A stretch of 18,978 bases of DNA from positions 1 through 18,978 of the forward strand of contig PXES01000118.1 in assembly GCA_003564655.1 (NCBI GenBank), given 5' to 3'. Of the stretch, positions 6,324 to 13,560 are shown piece by piece. The stretch's first letter is position 1. The number at the start of each line of letters is the position of its first letter. The notes beneath the pieces were generated by a model. It ran no database searches. It worked only from the letters and a program-made list of their open reading frames with translations, and was not told the origin of the DNA. The stretch is from Paracoccaceae bacterium. Its GTDB lineage: Bacteria; Pseudomonadota; Alphaproteobacteria; Rhodobacterales; Rhodobacteraceae. A program made the translations under genes and the position numbers.

Positions 6324-8414
6324 ATGGCCGCGCGCCCCGAGACCCTGTTCCCGCTCTTCGCCGGGCTCGACACGCTCGAGGGGGTCGGCCCCAAGACCGC
6401 GAAGGCGCTCGCGGGCCTGCAGGTCGAGATGCCGCGCGACCTGCTGTTTCACCTGCCGCACACGCTGATCGACCGCACCCGCCGCGCCACGATCCGCGGG
6501 CTGGAGTTTCCGGCCATGGCGACCGTCGAGGTGACCATCGGCGCGCATCATCCGCCCCGTGCGCGCGGTCGGCCCTACCGCGTGCAGGTGCGTGATGCGG
6601 TGCAGGAGTTCCAGCTCGTCTTCTTCCGCGCGCATGGCGAGTATCTGCAAAAGACCCTGCCCACCGGGCAGACGCGGCTGGTCTCGGGCCGGGTGGAGCT
6701 GTTCGACAACATCGCGCAGATGGTCCATCCCGACTACATCCTGCGCGCTGAAGAGGCCGACAGCCTGCCGGGGGTGGAGCCGGTCTATCCGCTCGCCGCC
6801 GGGGTCACGCAGAAACAGATCACCCGCGCGGCGCAGGCGGCGCTGAGCCGCGCGCCCGACCTGCCCGACTGGATCGACCCGATCTTGCGCGCCCGCGAAG
6901 GCTGGCCGGACTGGCGCGCCGCGCTGCAGGCCGCCCATGCGCCCGAAACCCTCGCCGATCTCTCGCCCGCCAGCCCCGCCCGCCAGCGGCTGGCCTATGA
7001 CGAGGTGATGGCGCATCAACTGACCCTCGCGCTGGCCCGCGCCCGCCAGCGTCGCAAGCCGGGGCGCGAAAGTCGGGGCACGGGGGCGCTGCGTGCGCCG
7101 GTGCTGGCCAGCCTCGGCTACGCCCCCACTGGCGCCCAGACCCGCGCGATTGACGAGATCACCGCCGACATGGCCGCGCCCCGGCGTATGAACCGGCTGT
7201 TGCAGGGCGATGTGGGCGCGGGCAAGACGCTGGTCGCGTTCATGGCGCTGCTGACAGCGGTCGAGGCGGGCGGGCAGGGGGTGATGATGGCGCCGACCGA
7301 GATCCTCGCGCGCCAGCACCTCGAAAGCCTGACCCCGCTGGCCGAGGCTGCGGGCGTGCGCCTGACCCTGCTGACAGGCCGCGACAAGGGGGCCGAGCGC
7401 GCCGCCAAACGCGCGGCCCTGGCCGAGGGGCGCGCGCAGATCGTGCTGGGCACCCATGCCGTGTTTCAGGAGGGCGTCGATTTCGCCGATCTGCGCCTTG
7501 CTGTCATCGACGAACAGCACCGCTTCGGCGTGGCGCAGCGCGCGGCGCTGGCGGGCAAGGCCGCGCAGGTCGATGTGCTGGTGATGACCGCAACGCCCAT
7601 CCCGCGCTCGCTCGCACTGACGCAATATGGCGACATGGAGGTCTCGGTGCTGGACGAGAAGCCGCCGGGCCGCCAGCCAGTCACCACTGCGCTGGTCTCG
7701 ACCGCGCGGCTGGATGAGGTGGTTGCCCATCTGCGCCGTGCCGTGGCAGAGGGGCGGCAGGCCTATTGGGTCTGCCCGCTGGTCGGCGAATCCGAGGTGA
7801 GCGACCTGACCGCCGCCGAGGCGCGCTTTACCCATCTGCGCGCGGCCTTTGGCGAGGGCGCGGTGGGGCTTGTCCACGGCCAGCTACCCCCCGCCGAGAA
7901 GGATGCCGCGATGGCCCGTTTCGTCGCCGGGGACACACAGCTTCTGGTCGCAACGACGGTGATCGAGGTGGGCGTGAACGTGCCCAACGCCTCGATCATG
8001 GTGATCGAGCGCGCCGAGCATTTCGGGCTCGCCCAGCTTCACCAGCTGCGCGGGCGCGTGGGACGGGGCGCGGCGGCCTCGACCTGCCTGCTGCTCTACG
8101 AGCCGCCCTTGGGGGCCACGGCCGAGCGGCGGCTGAAACTCCTCCGCGACACCGAAGACGGCTTTCGCATCGCCGAGGAAGACATGGCCATCCGCGGCGC
8201 GGGCGATCTGATCGGCACCGCACAATCGGGGCTGCCGCGCTTCCGTGTGGCCGATCTGGAACGCCAGGCCGGGCTGATGGCGCTGGCGCAGTCGGACGCC
8301 CGCGCGCTTCTGGCCGCCGACCCCGATCTGACCGGCCCGCGCGGGCAGGCGGCGCGGGTGCTGTTGTGGCTGATGCAGCAGGACCGGGCCATCAGATACC
8401 TCTCCATCGGCTAA
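6324..8414 (+). CDS. recG: ATP-dependent DNA helicase RecG
   Basis: RecG is a superfamily 2 translocase that regresses stalled replication forks and processes branched recombination intermediates. The 696-residue product has an N-terminal wedge/OB region (about 1-160, with LDTLEGVGPKTAKALAGLQV at 15-34 and LLFHLPHTLIDRT at 40-52). Its helicase core carries the Walker A motif GDVGAGKT at 295-302, APTEILARQH, the DEQH box at 396-399 followed by RFGVAQR, TATPIPRSLALTQYGD (motif III) and DEKPPGRQPV. The C-terminal helicase domain has QLLVATTVIEVGVNVPNA and QLRGRVGRG. The length is normal. The gene follows ligA by one base and probably shares its transcript. A LexA box begins two bases after its stop codon, but that box serves the downstream small gene. 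Confidence 0.97.
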   Translation: MAARPETLFPLFAGLDTLEGVGPKTAKALAGLQVEMPRDLLFHLPHTLIDRTRRATIRGLEFPAMATVEVTIGAHHPPRARGRPYRVQVRDAVQEFQLVFFRAHGEYLQKTLPTGQTRLVSGRVELFDNIAQMVHPDYILRAEEADSLPGVEPVYPLAAGVTQKQITRAAQAALSRAPDLPDWIDPILRAREGWPDWRAALQAAHAPETLADLSPASPARQRLAYDEVMAHQLTLALARARQRRKPGRESRGTGALRAPVLASLGYAPTGAQTRAIDEITADMAAPRRMNRLLQGDVGAGKTLVAFMALLTAVEAGGQGVMMAPTEILARQHLESLTPLAEAAGVRLTLLTGRDKGAERAAKRAALAEGRAQIVLGTHAVFQEGVDFADLRLAVIDEQHRFGVAQRAALAGKAAQVDVLVMTATPIPRSLALTQYGDMEVSVLDEKPPGRQPVTTALVSTARLDEVVAHLRRAVAEGRQAYWVCPLVGESEVSDLTAAEARFTHLRAAFGEGAVGLVHGQLPPAEKDAAMARFVAGDTQLLVATTVIEVGVNVPNASIMVIERAEHFGLAQLHQLRGRVGRGAAASTCLLLYEPPLGATAERRLKLLRDTEDGFRIAEEDMAIRGAGDLIGTAQSGLPRFRVADLERQAGLMALAQSDARALLAADPDLTGPRGQAARVLLWLMQQDRAIRYLSIG

Positions 8415-8415
8415 T

Positions 8416-8436
8416 GTTCCGTTAATGTTCTTGACA
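8416..8436 (+). promoter_or_regulatory. LexA (SOS) box GTTC-N7-GTTC overlapping a promoter for the 33-codon gene
   Basis: GTTC at 8416-8419 and GTTC at 8427-8430 are separated by exactly seven bases, a full match to the direct-repeat SOS box known for Rhodobacter and other alphaproteobacteria. A perfect TTGACA (8431-8436) follows directly as a possible -35; no good -10 is visible at standard spacing (GAACAA at 8454-8459 after 17 bases). LexA bound here would cover the -35. The site is 60 bases before the start codon of the small gene at 8490. Confidence 0.7.
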
Positions 8437-8489
8437 GCTGCGCGCGGATATGAGAACAAGATGGCAACAAGCAAGCGATGGAGGGTACG

Positions 8490-8591
8490 ATGTTCGGCAA
8501 ACAGTCCAACGATTTCTGGCAGGATCTCGCAGGCGGGCTGGCCCTCGCCGTTGTCATCACCGCCCTTCTCCATCTGCCGCTGCTTGCCTGA
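8490..8591 (+). CDS. Predicted SOS-induced 33-residue single-helix membrane peptide
   Basis: A 33-codon gene opening MFGKQSNDFWQDL. About 12 polar residues come first, followed by one hydrophobic helix over residues 13-33 that runs to the last residue (ending HLPLLA). GGAGGG lies four bases before the ATG, one of the best ribosome binding sites in the window, and the unit is framed by a LexA box upstream and a strong terminator downstream. It is therefore a one-gene transcription unit likely derepressed by DNA damage. In Caulobacter the LexA-controlled 29-residue membrane peptide SidA blocks division through FtsW. I see the same size, topology and control here, but claim no sequence homology. 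Alternatives are a type I toxin-like peptide or another stress-induced membrane peptide. The gene is too short for most automatic annotation. Confidence 0.75.
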   Translation: MFGKQSNDFWQDLAGGLALAVVITALLHLPLLA

Positions 8592-8622
8592 GCCGCCGCG
8601 CTCACTGCCTGACCTGACCCTC

Positions 8623-8659
8623 GCGCCGCCATGCCCCCCGGCATGTGCGGCGCTTTTTT
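8623..8659 (+). terminator. Strong rho-independent terminator after the 33-codon gene
   Basis: GCGCCGC (8623-8629) pairs with GCGGCGC (8647-8653) and CATGCC (8630-8635) with GGCATG (8640-8645), with one bulged T and a four-base C loop, followed by six T residues (8654-8659). It isolates the small gene from trmFO. Confidence 0.93.
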
Positions 8660-8668
8660 ATCCTTGAT

Positions 8669-8697
8669 TTGCCAAGCCCCGCACGACTGGCTATCTG
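8669..8697 (+). promoter_or_regulatory. Probable trmFO promoter
   Basis: TTGCCA (8669-8674) and TATCTG (8692-8697) are separated by 17 bases, just after the terminator and 25 bases before the trmFO ATG. The spacing is ideal and both hexamers are reasonable matches. Confidence 0.5.
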
Positions 8698-8721
8698 GGG
8701 GGCAAGGTACAGGAGGGCACG

Positions 8722-10074
8722 ATGCGCGAGGCACTTCACATCGTCGGCGGTGGCATGGCCGGGGCCGAGGCCGCATGGCAGGCCGCCGAGGCCGGAATGC
8801 AGGTCATCCTGCACGAGATGCGCCCCGAACGCGGCACCTTCGCGCACCAGACCGACCACCTGGCCGAGATGGTGTGCTCGAACTCCTTCCGCTCGGATGA
8901 TGACGAACAGAACGCCGTGGGCCTGCTGCATTGGGAGATGCGCGCCGCAGGCGGCCTGCTGATTGCCATGGCCGACCGCCACGCCCTCCCCGCTGGTGGC
9001 GCGCTGGCGGTGGACCGCGAGGCCTTTGCCCGCGCCGTCACCGAACGCCTGCACGCGCACCCCAATATCCGCATCGAGCGCGGCGAGATCAGTGCGCTGC
9101 CCACGGACGGGCACTGGATCATCGCGACAGGTCCGCTCACCTCGGACGCGCTGGGGCAGGCCATCGCCGCCGAGACGGGGACCGAGGCGCTGGCCTTCTT
9201 CGACGCCATCGCGCCCATCGTCTATTTCGACAGTGTGGACATGTCGCGCGCCTGGTTCCAGTCGCGCTACGACAAGGGCGAGACCGAAGAGGAACGCACC
9301 GCCTATCTCAACTGCCCGATGGATCGCGACCAGTACGAGGCGTTCATCGATGCGCTGCTGGCCGCCGACAAGACCGAGTTCCACGCGGGCGAGACGGCCG
9401 GCTATTTCGACGGCTGCCTGCCCATCGAGGTGATGGCCGAGCGCGGGCGCGAGACGTTGCGTCACGGGCCGATGAAGCCGGTGGGCCTGACCAACCCGCA
9501 CGCGCCGGACGTCAAACCCCATGCCGTGGTGCAACTGCGGCGCGACAATGCGCTGGGGACACTCTATAATATCGTGGGGTTCCAGACCAAGATGAAGTAC
9601 GGCGCGCAAACATCGGTTTTCAAGATGATTCCGGGGTTGGAGCAGGCATCCTTCGCGCGCCTTGGCGGCATCCACCGCAACACCTTTCTCAACTCGCCGA
9701 CACTGCTTGACGACCAGCTTCGCCTGCGCTCGCGCCCGCATATCCGCTTTGCCGGGCAGATCACCGGGGTCGAGGGCTATGTCGAATCCGCCGCGATGGG
9801 GCTTCTGGCGGGTCGTCTGGCGGTGGCCGAGATGCGTGGCGCGCGCCTGTCCCCCCCGCCGCGCGAGACGGCGATGGGCGCGCTGGTGCACCACATCACC
9901 GGGGGTGCTGACGCGAAAACCTTCCAGCCGATGAACGTGAATTTCGGCCTCTTCCCGCCTGTGGAGGCCAAAGGCGGCCGCCGGGGCCGCCGCGACCGCT
10001 ACCGGGCCTATACCGACCGCGCCAAAGCCGCCTTTGCCGACTGGCTGGGCGCGCAGGCGCGCGATGCCGCCTGA
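8722..10074 (+). CDS. trmFO: Methylenetetrahydrofolate--tRNA-(uracil-5-)-methyltransferase TrmFO
   Basis: TrmFO makes m5U54 in the T loop of tRNAs, using the methylene group of 5,10-methylenetetrahydrofolate and reduced FAD. The 450-residue length is normal. The N-terminal FAD-binding motif IVGGGMAGAEAAW spans residues 7-19, related to the GidA family. EMVCSNSFRSDD (49-60) carries Cys52 and YFDGCLPIEVMAERG (228-242) carries Cys232; both cysteines correspond to the catalytic pair of the Bacillus enzyme. YNIVGFQTKMK and GVEGYVESAAMGLLAGR lie in the C-terminal half. AGGAGG lies five bases before the ATG. gluQ follows 17 bases downstream on the same strand. The last codons (AQARDAA) lie in the first copy of a 28-base tandem duplication. 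Confidence 0.97.
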   Translation: MREALHIVGGGMAGAEAAWQAAEAGMQVILHEMRPERGTFAHQTDHLAEMVCSNSFRSDDDEQNAVGLLHWEMRAAGGLLIAMADRHALPAGGALAVDREAFARAVTERLHAHPNIRIERGEISALPTDGHWIIATGPLTSDALGQAIAAETGTEALAFFDAIAPIVYFDSVDMSRAWFQSRYDKGETEEERTAYLNCPMDRDQYEAFIDALLAADKTEFHAGETAGYFDGCLPIEVMAERGRETLRHGPMKPVGLTNPHAPDVKPHAVVQLRRDNALGTLYNIVGFQTKMKYGAQTSVFKMIPGLEQASFARLGGIHRNTFLNSPTLLDDQLRLRSRPHIRFAGQITGVEGYVESAAMGLLAGRLAVAEMRGARLSPPPRETAMGALVHHITGGADAKTFQPMNVNFGLFPPVEAKGGRRGRRDRYRAYTDRAKAAFADWLGAQARDAA

Positions 10075-10106
10075 ACGCGCGCAGGCGCGCGATGCCACCC
10101 GAATCC
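10051..10106. repeat. Imperfect 28-base tandem duplication spanning the trmFO end and gluQ start
   Basis: GCGCAGGCGCGCGATGCC occurs at 10051-10068 and 10079-10096. Including the flanks, the unit is 28 bases long, with the second copy diverging only in its last ten bases. The first copy encodes the trmFO C-terminus and stop; the second provides the gluQ ATG. Each copy has an ATG, but they are out of frame with each other. Confidence 0.85.
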
Positions 10107-10931
10107 GTCACCCGCTTTGCGCCCTCGCCCACGGGGCCGCTGCATCTGGGCCACGCCTATAGCGCGCTGATCGCCGCAAGCCGCGCCGGGGCAGGGCGGT
10201 TCCTGCTGCGGATCGAGGATATCGACCGCGCCCGCTGCCGCCCCGAATGGGAGGCGCAGATTTTCGATGACCTCGCCTGGCTGGGCCTCGACTGGCCGCG
10301 CCCGGTGAAGCGCCAGTCGGAGCGGATGCCTGCCTACCGCGCGGCGCTGCGGCGCATGGCCGCAGAGGGGCTTCTCTACCCCTGCCGCTGCACCCGCGCC
10401 GATATCCGCGCCGCGCTCTCCGCCCCGCAAGAGGGCGCGCGCGGCCCCGACGGTCCGGTCTATCCCGGCACCTGCCGCGCCCGGACCATGGCCGAGGCCC
10501 GCCCCGACGACGCGCTGCGCCTGAACATGGCCGCCGCCCTCGCACGCGTCCCCCGGCTTAGCTTCACCGAGAACGGCCCGCTGTATCCCGGCATGCACCG
10601 GCTCGACCCCGACGCGATGGTCGCTGGCGTGGGCGATGTGGTGCTCGCCCGGCGCGACATGGGCACCTCGTATCACCTGTCGGTCGTGCTGGATGATGCT
10701 GCCCAAGGCATTACCGAGGTCACGCGCGGCGCAGATCTGTTCGACGCGACGGTCATCCATGTGCTGCTTCAGAGCCTGCTTGAACTCCCGCGCCCAAGCT
10801 ACTGGCATCACGGCCTGATCCGCGATGAGGCGGGCAAGCGCCTGGCCAAGCGCGACGACGCCCGCGCACTTGCCGGCTTCCGCGCCGAAGGCGCCAGCCC
10901 GCAGGACATCCGCGCCATGCTCAATCTGTAA
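10092..10931 (+). CDS. gluQ: Glutamyl-Q tRNA(Asp) synthetase
   Basis: GluQ-RS activates glutamate and attaches it to the queuosine base at position 34 of tRNA-Asp; it is a glutamyl-tRNA synthetase paralogue lacking the anticodon-binding domain. The 279-residue length fits, against more than 450 for GltX. The nucleotide-binding motif is HLGH at 18-21 after RFAPSPTG, and the KMSKS-like loop is KRLAKRDD at 249-256. Cys98, Cys100, Tyr124 and Cys128 match the zinc site of the E. coli enzyme YadB in order and type. It starts 17 bases after trmFO, with the ATG inside the second copy of a 28-base duplication and only a weak ribosome binding site, so it may depend on trmFO translation. Its 3' end overlaps the end of convergent hisI by 11 bases. 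Confidence 0.95.
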   Translation: MPPESVTRFAPSPTGPLHLGHAYSALIAASRAGAGRFLLRIEDIDRARCRPEWEAQIFDDLAWLGLDWPRPVKRQSERMPAYRAALRRMAAEGLLYPCRCTRADIRAALSAPQEGARGPDGPVYPGTCRARTMAEARPDDALRLNMAAALARVPRLSFTENGPLYPGMHRLDPDAMVAGVGDVVLARRDMGTSYHLSVVLDDAAQGITEVTRGADLFDATVIHVLLQSLLELPRPSYWHHGLIRDEAGKRLAKRDDARALAGFRAEGASPQDIRAMLNL

Positions 10932-11283
10932 GCGGGCGCATCAACTCCACCTCTTCCCCATCGCGCAGCGCCGTGAAAAAGCAACTTTGCCGCCCGGTAT
11001 GACAGGCCGGCCCGGTCTGCTCGACCAGCGCCAGCAGGCAGTCGCGGTCGCAATCGATCCGCATCTCGACCAGCCGCTGCACATGCCCCGAACTCTCGCC
11101 CTTCACCCAGAAGGCGGCGCGCGAGCGCGACCAGTAGGTGACCCGCCCGCTCTCCAGCGTGCGCGCGACGGCCTCGGCGTTCATCCAGGCCATCATCAGC
11201 ACCTGATGGGTGGCATGGTCCTGCGCGATCACCGGGATCAGGCCCCGCGCGTCAAATCGCAGACTTTGCGGATCGAAGGACAT
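10921..11283 (-). CDS. hisI: Phosphoribosyl-AMP cyclohydrolase HisI
   Basis: HisI opens the purine ring of phosphoribosyl-AMP in the third step of histidine biosynthesis. The 120-residue product is the stand-alone form, not fused to HisE. Visible motifs are QVLMMAWMNAEA (27-38), TYWSRSRAAFWVKGESSG (49-66), IDCDRDCLL (76-84) with Mg-binding Asp77, Asp79 and Asp81, and GPACHTGRQSCFF (91-103). Cys78, Cys94 and Cys101 are the expected zinc ligands. The gene is isolated from other his genes. It converges with gluQ, their 3' ends overlapping by 11 bases, and is divergent from the IscU-like gene across a 63-base gap with a small palindrome. Confidence 0.97.
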   Translation of the reverse strand: MSFDPQSLRFDARGLIPVIAQDHATHQVLMMAWMNAEAVARTLESGRVTYWSRSRAAFWVKGESSGHVQRLVEMRIDCDRDCLLALVEQTGPACHTGRQSCFFTALRDGEEVELMRPLTD

Positions 11284-11305
11284 GCGCTATCTCCCACATC
11301 AGATG

Positions 11306-11321
11306 GCGCTAGGCTTAGCGC
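11306..11321. promoter_or_regulatory. Small palindrome between hisI and the scaffold gene, possible operator
   Basis: GCGCTA (11306-11311) and TAGCGC (11316-11321) are perfect inverted repeats around GGCT, in the 63-base divergent gap. The position suits a shared regulator, but no family can be assigned. It could equally be a 5' leader hairpin. Confidence 0.3.
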
Positions 11322-11346
11322 AGGCAGCAAGCAGGGAAAACCCGCG

Positions 11347-11790
11347 ATGGCCGAGAATGCCGATCTGATGAGCCTCTACTCCACGCGCATCCTGGCGCTG
11401 GCGGCGGATATTCCGCACCAGACACGGCTTGACGCGCCGCAGGTCAGCGTCAAGCGCCGCTCGCCGCTCTGCGGCTCGACCGTGACTGTGGATCTGGACA
11501 TGCAGGGGGGCCGCGTCAGCCGGTTCGGGCAAGAGGTGCGAGCCTGCGCGCTGGGGCAGGCCGCTGCGGCGGTGCTGGGGCAGGTGGTGATCGGACGCGA
11601 TGCGGTCGAGCTTGCGCGCGCGCGCGACCAGCTCAAGGCGATGCTGACGCAATCCGGCCCGGTCCCCGACACCCCGTTCGAGGGCTATGAAGTGCTGACC
11701 CCCGCCCGCGACTATCGCAACCGCCACGCCTCGATCCTGCTCGCGCTCGAGGCGACGGTCGAGGCGGTTGAAAAACTCTCTGCAAGCTAA
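11347..11790 (+). CDS. IscU/NifU-like iron-sulfur cluster scaffold family protein, degenerate ligand set
   Basis: A 147-residue protein with the layout of an IscU-type scaffold. SPLCGSTVTVDL at 39-50 matches the first ligand region, followed by GGRVSRFGQEVRACALGQAAAAVLGQVVIG (54-83), like the second cysteine helix. Cys42 and Cys67 are present, but the usual Asp after CG is Ser, and the third ligand cysteine is absent: the matching segment RHASILLALEA (126-136) has Ala/Ser. Cluster assembly as by canonical IscU is thus doubtful; it may be a divergent scaffold or a protein of altered function. The start at 11347 is preferred over a far longer open frame because AGGGAAAA precedes it and the upstream translation is antisense to hisI. 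No isc or suf genes are adjacent. From memory, this protein is found near hisI in related genomes. Confidence 0.8.
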   Translation: MAENADLMSLYSTRILALAADIPHQTRLDAPQVSVKRRSPLCGSTVTVDLDMQGGRVSRFGQEVRACALGQAAAAVLGQVVIGRDAVELARARDQLKAMLTQSGPVPDTPFEGYEVLTPARDYRNRHASILLALEATVEAVEKLSAS

Positions 11791-11844
11791 TCATTTTCTT
11801 GCCATAAATACTCAAAAGCCTGCTGCTTGAAAAGCGTCGCACCG

Positions 11845-13473
11845 TCACGTCATCACATCGGGTGCCGCGCGTCCCAGGCGCGCGCGGAGACCGCACAGCG
11901 CCTCGGCGGCGGCGATGACCTCGGCCAGCGCCTCTTGCGGGTCGGCATCCAGCCCCTCGGGCCCCGGCGCAAAGCGTTCCAGATACACCCGCAGCGTTGC
12001 GCCTTTGGTGCCGGTGCCCGACAGACGCAGCACCAGACGCGCGCCCCCGGTAAAGCCGATCTGCAACCCCTGATGCGCCGTCACCGAGCCATCGACCGGG
12101 TCGGCATAGCTGAAATCCTCGGCATGGCTGACGGTCAGCGGGCCGCATGTCTCGCCCGCCAGCTTGTCGAGCCGCGCGCGCAACGCATCCACCAGCGCGC
12201 CCGCAGCCTCGGCGTCGACGTCTTCGTAATCGTGGCGGGAGTAGTAGTTGCGCCCGAATTCGCGCCAATGCGCGGCCATCACCCCGGCCACGGATTCGCG
12301 GCGCGCGGCGAGGATATTCAGCCACATCAGCACCGCCCACAGCCCGTCCTTCTCGCGGATATGGTCCGAGCCGGTGCCCGCCGATTCCTCGCCGCACAGC
12401 GTCGCGCGCCCGGCATCGAGCAGATTGCCGAAGAATTTCCACCCCGTCGGCGTGGCGTAGCAGTCCAGGCCCCGCGCCGCGGCCACCCGGTCGAGCGCGA
12501 GCGAGGTCGGCATCGAGCGCGCGACGCCCTTGAGCCCGTGCGCATAGCCCGGCACCAGCGTCGCATTGGCCGCGATCACGGCGAGCGAATCGGACGGCGT
12601 GACATACACCCCGCGCCCGAGGATCATGTTGCGGTCGCCATCGCCGTCCGAAGCGGCACCGAAATCAGGCGCACCCGCGTCCGTCATATGCGCCATCAAC
12701 TCGTGCGCCCAGACCGGGTTCGGGTCGGGGTGGCCGCCGCCGAAATCGGGCAGGGGGGTCGCGTTGACGACCGTACCGGCGGGCGCGCCGAGCTGGTTCT
12801 CGAGGATCTCGCGCGCATAGGGGCCGGTGATCGCGTGCATCGCGTCGAAGCGCATGCGGAAGCCGGAAGCGAACAGCGCGCGGATGGCGTCGAAATCAAA
12901 GATCTGCGCCATCAGCGCGGCATAGTCCGCGACCGGGTCCACGATCTCGATCTCGGTCTCGTGCAGGTGGTGAATGCCAGTCTGCGACAGGTCCAGATCG
13001 GGCGCCTCTAGCGTAGCGTATTGCGCGATCCGCGTGCTGGCGGCGTGGATGGCGGCCGTCACCGGCTCGGGCGCGGGGCCGCCATTGGCGGTGTTGTATT
13101 TGACGCCGAAATCGCCCTCCGCCCCGCCGGGATTGTGGCTGGCCGACAGGATCACCCCGCCATCCGCGCCCCGCGCCCGGATCAGCGCCGATGCGGCGGG
13201 CGTCGACAACAGCCCGTCGCGGCCCACGATCACCCGCGCCGCGCCGCTGGCGGCGGCCATGCGCAGGATGATCTGCGCGGCCGCGACATTGAAGAACCGC
13301 CCGTCGCCGCCCAGCACCAGCACCTTGCCCGCCACACCACCGATCCCGTCCCAGATGGATTGCACGAAGTTTTCCAGATATCCGGGCTGCATGAAGACGC
13401 GCGTGGTCTTGCGCAGGCCCGAAGTGCCGGGCTTCTGCCCCTCGATCGGGTGGGTCGGGATGATCTGGATCAT
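11845..13473 (-). CDS. pgm: Alpha-D-glucose phosphate-specific phosphoglucomutase
   Basis: Interconverts glucose 1-phosphate and glucose 6-phosphate, linking glycogen and sugar-nucleotide synthesis to central metabolism. The 542-residue product matches the Agrobacterium/eukaryote-like alpha-PGM class. The N-terminus has KPGTSGLRKTTRVF (14-27). The phosphoserine loop ILSASHNPGG has Ser112, the metal loop DGDGDR is at 276-281, the sugar-binding GEES at 361-364 is followed by AGTGSDHIREKDG, and the phosphate-binding LRLSGTGTKGAT is near the C-terminus. The reading frame stays open far upstream to 15255, but that part is antisense to the acetate kinase gene; the start at 13473 has AGGACA seven bases before it and the family N-terminus. 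It is divergent from the acetate kinase fusion across an 87-base gap. No glg genes lie nearby. Confidence 0.96.
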   Translation of the reverse strand: MIQIIPTHPIEGQKPGTSGLRKTTRVFMQPGYLENFVQSIWDGIGGVAGKVLVLGGDGRFFNVAAAQIILRMAAASGAARVIVGRDGLLSTPAASALIRARGADGGVILSASHNPGGAEGDFGVKYNTANGGPAPEPVTAAIHAASTRIAQYATLEAPDLDLSQTGIHHLHETEIEIVDPVADYAALMAQIFDFDAIRALFASGFRMRFDAMHAITGPYAREILENQLGAPAGTVVNATPLPDFGGGHPDPNPVWAHELMAHMTDAGAPDFGAASDGDGDRNMILGRGVYVTPSDSLAVIAANATLVPGYAHGLKGVARSMPTSLALDRVAAARGLDCYATPTGWKFFGNLLDAGRATLCGEESAGTGSDHIREKDGLWAVLMWLNILAARRESVAGVMAAHWREFGRNYYSRHDYEDVDAEAAGALVDALRARLDKLAGETCGPLTVSHAEDFSYADPVDGSVTAHQGLQIGFTGGARLVLRLSGTGTKGATLRVYLERFAPGPEGLDADPQEALAEVIAAAEALCGLRARLGRAAPDVMT

Positions 13474-13560
13474 GGTCTGTCCTGTTGCTTTGGGCCATTC
13501 CGGGGCGGATGAGCGGGGCAAGGATGCACCGATCAGCGCGGCGGAACAAGAAAGGATGCC

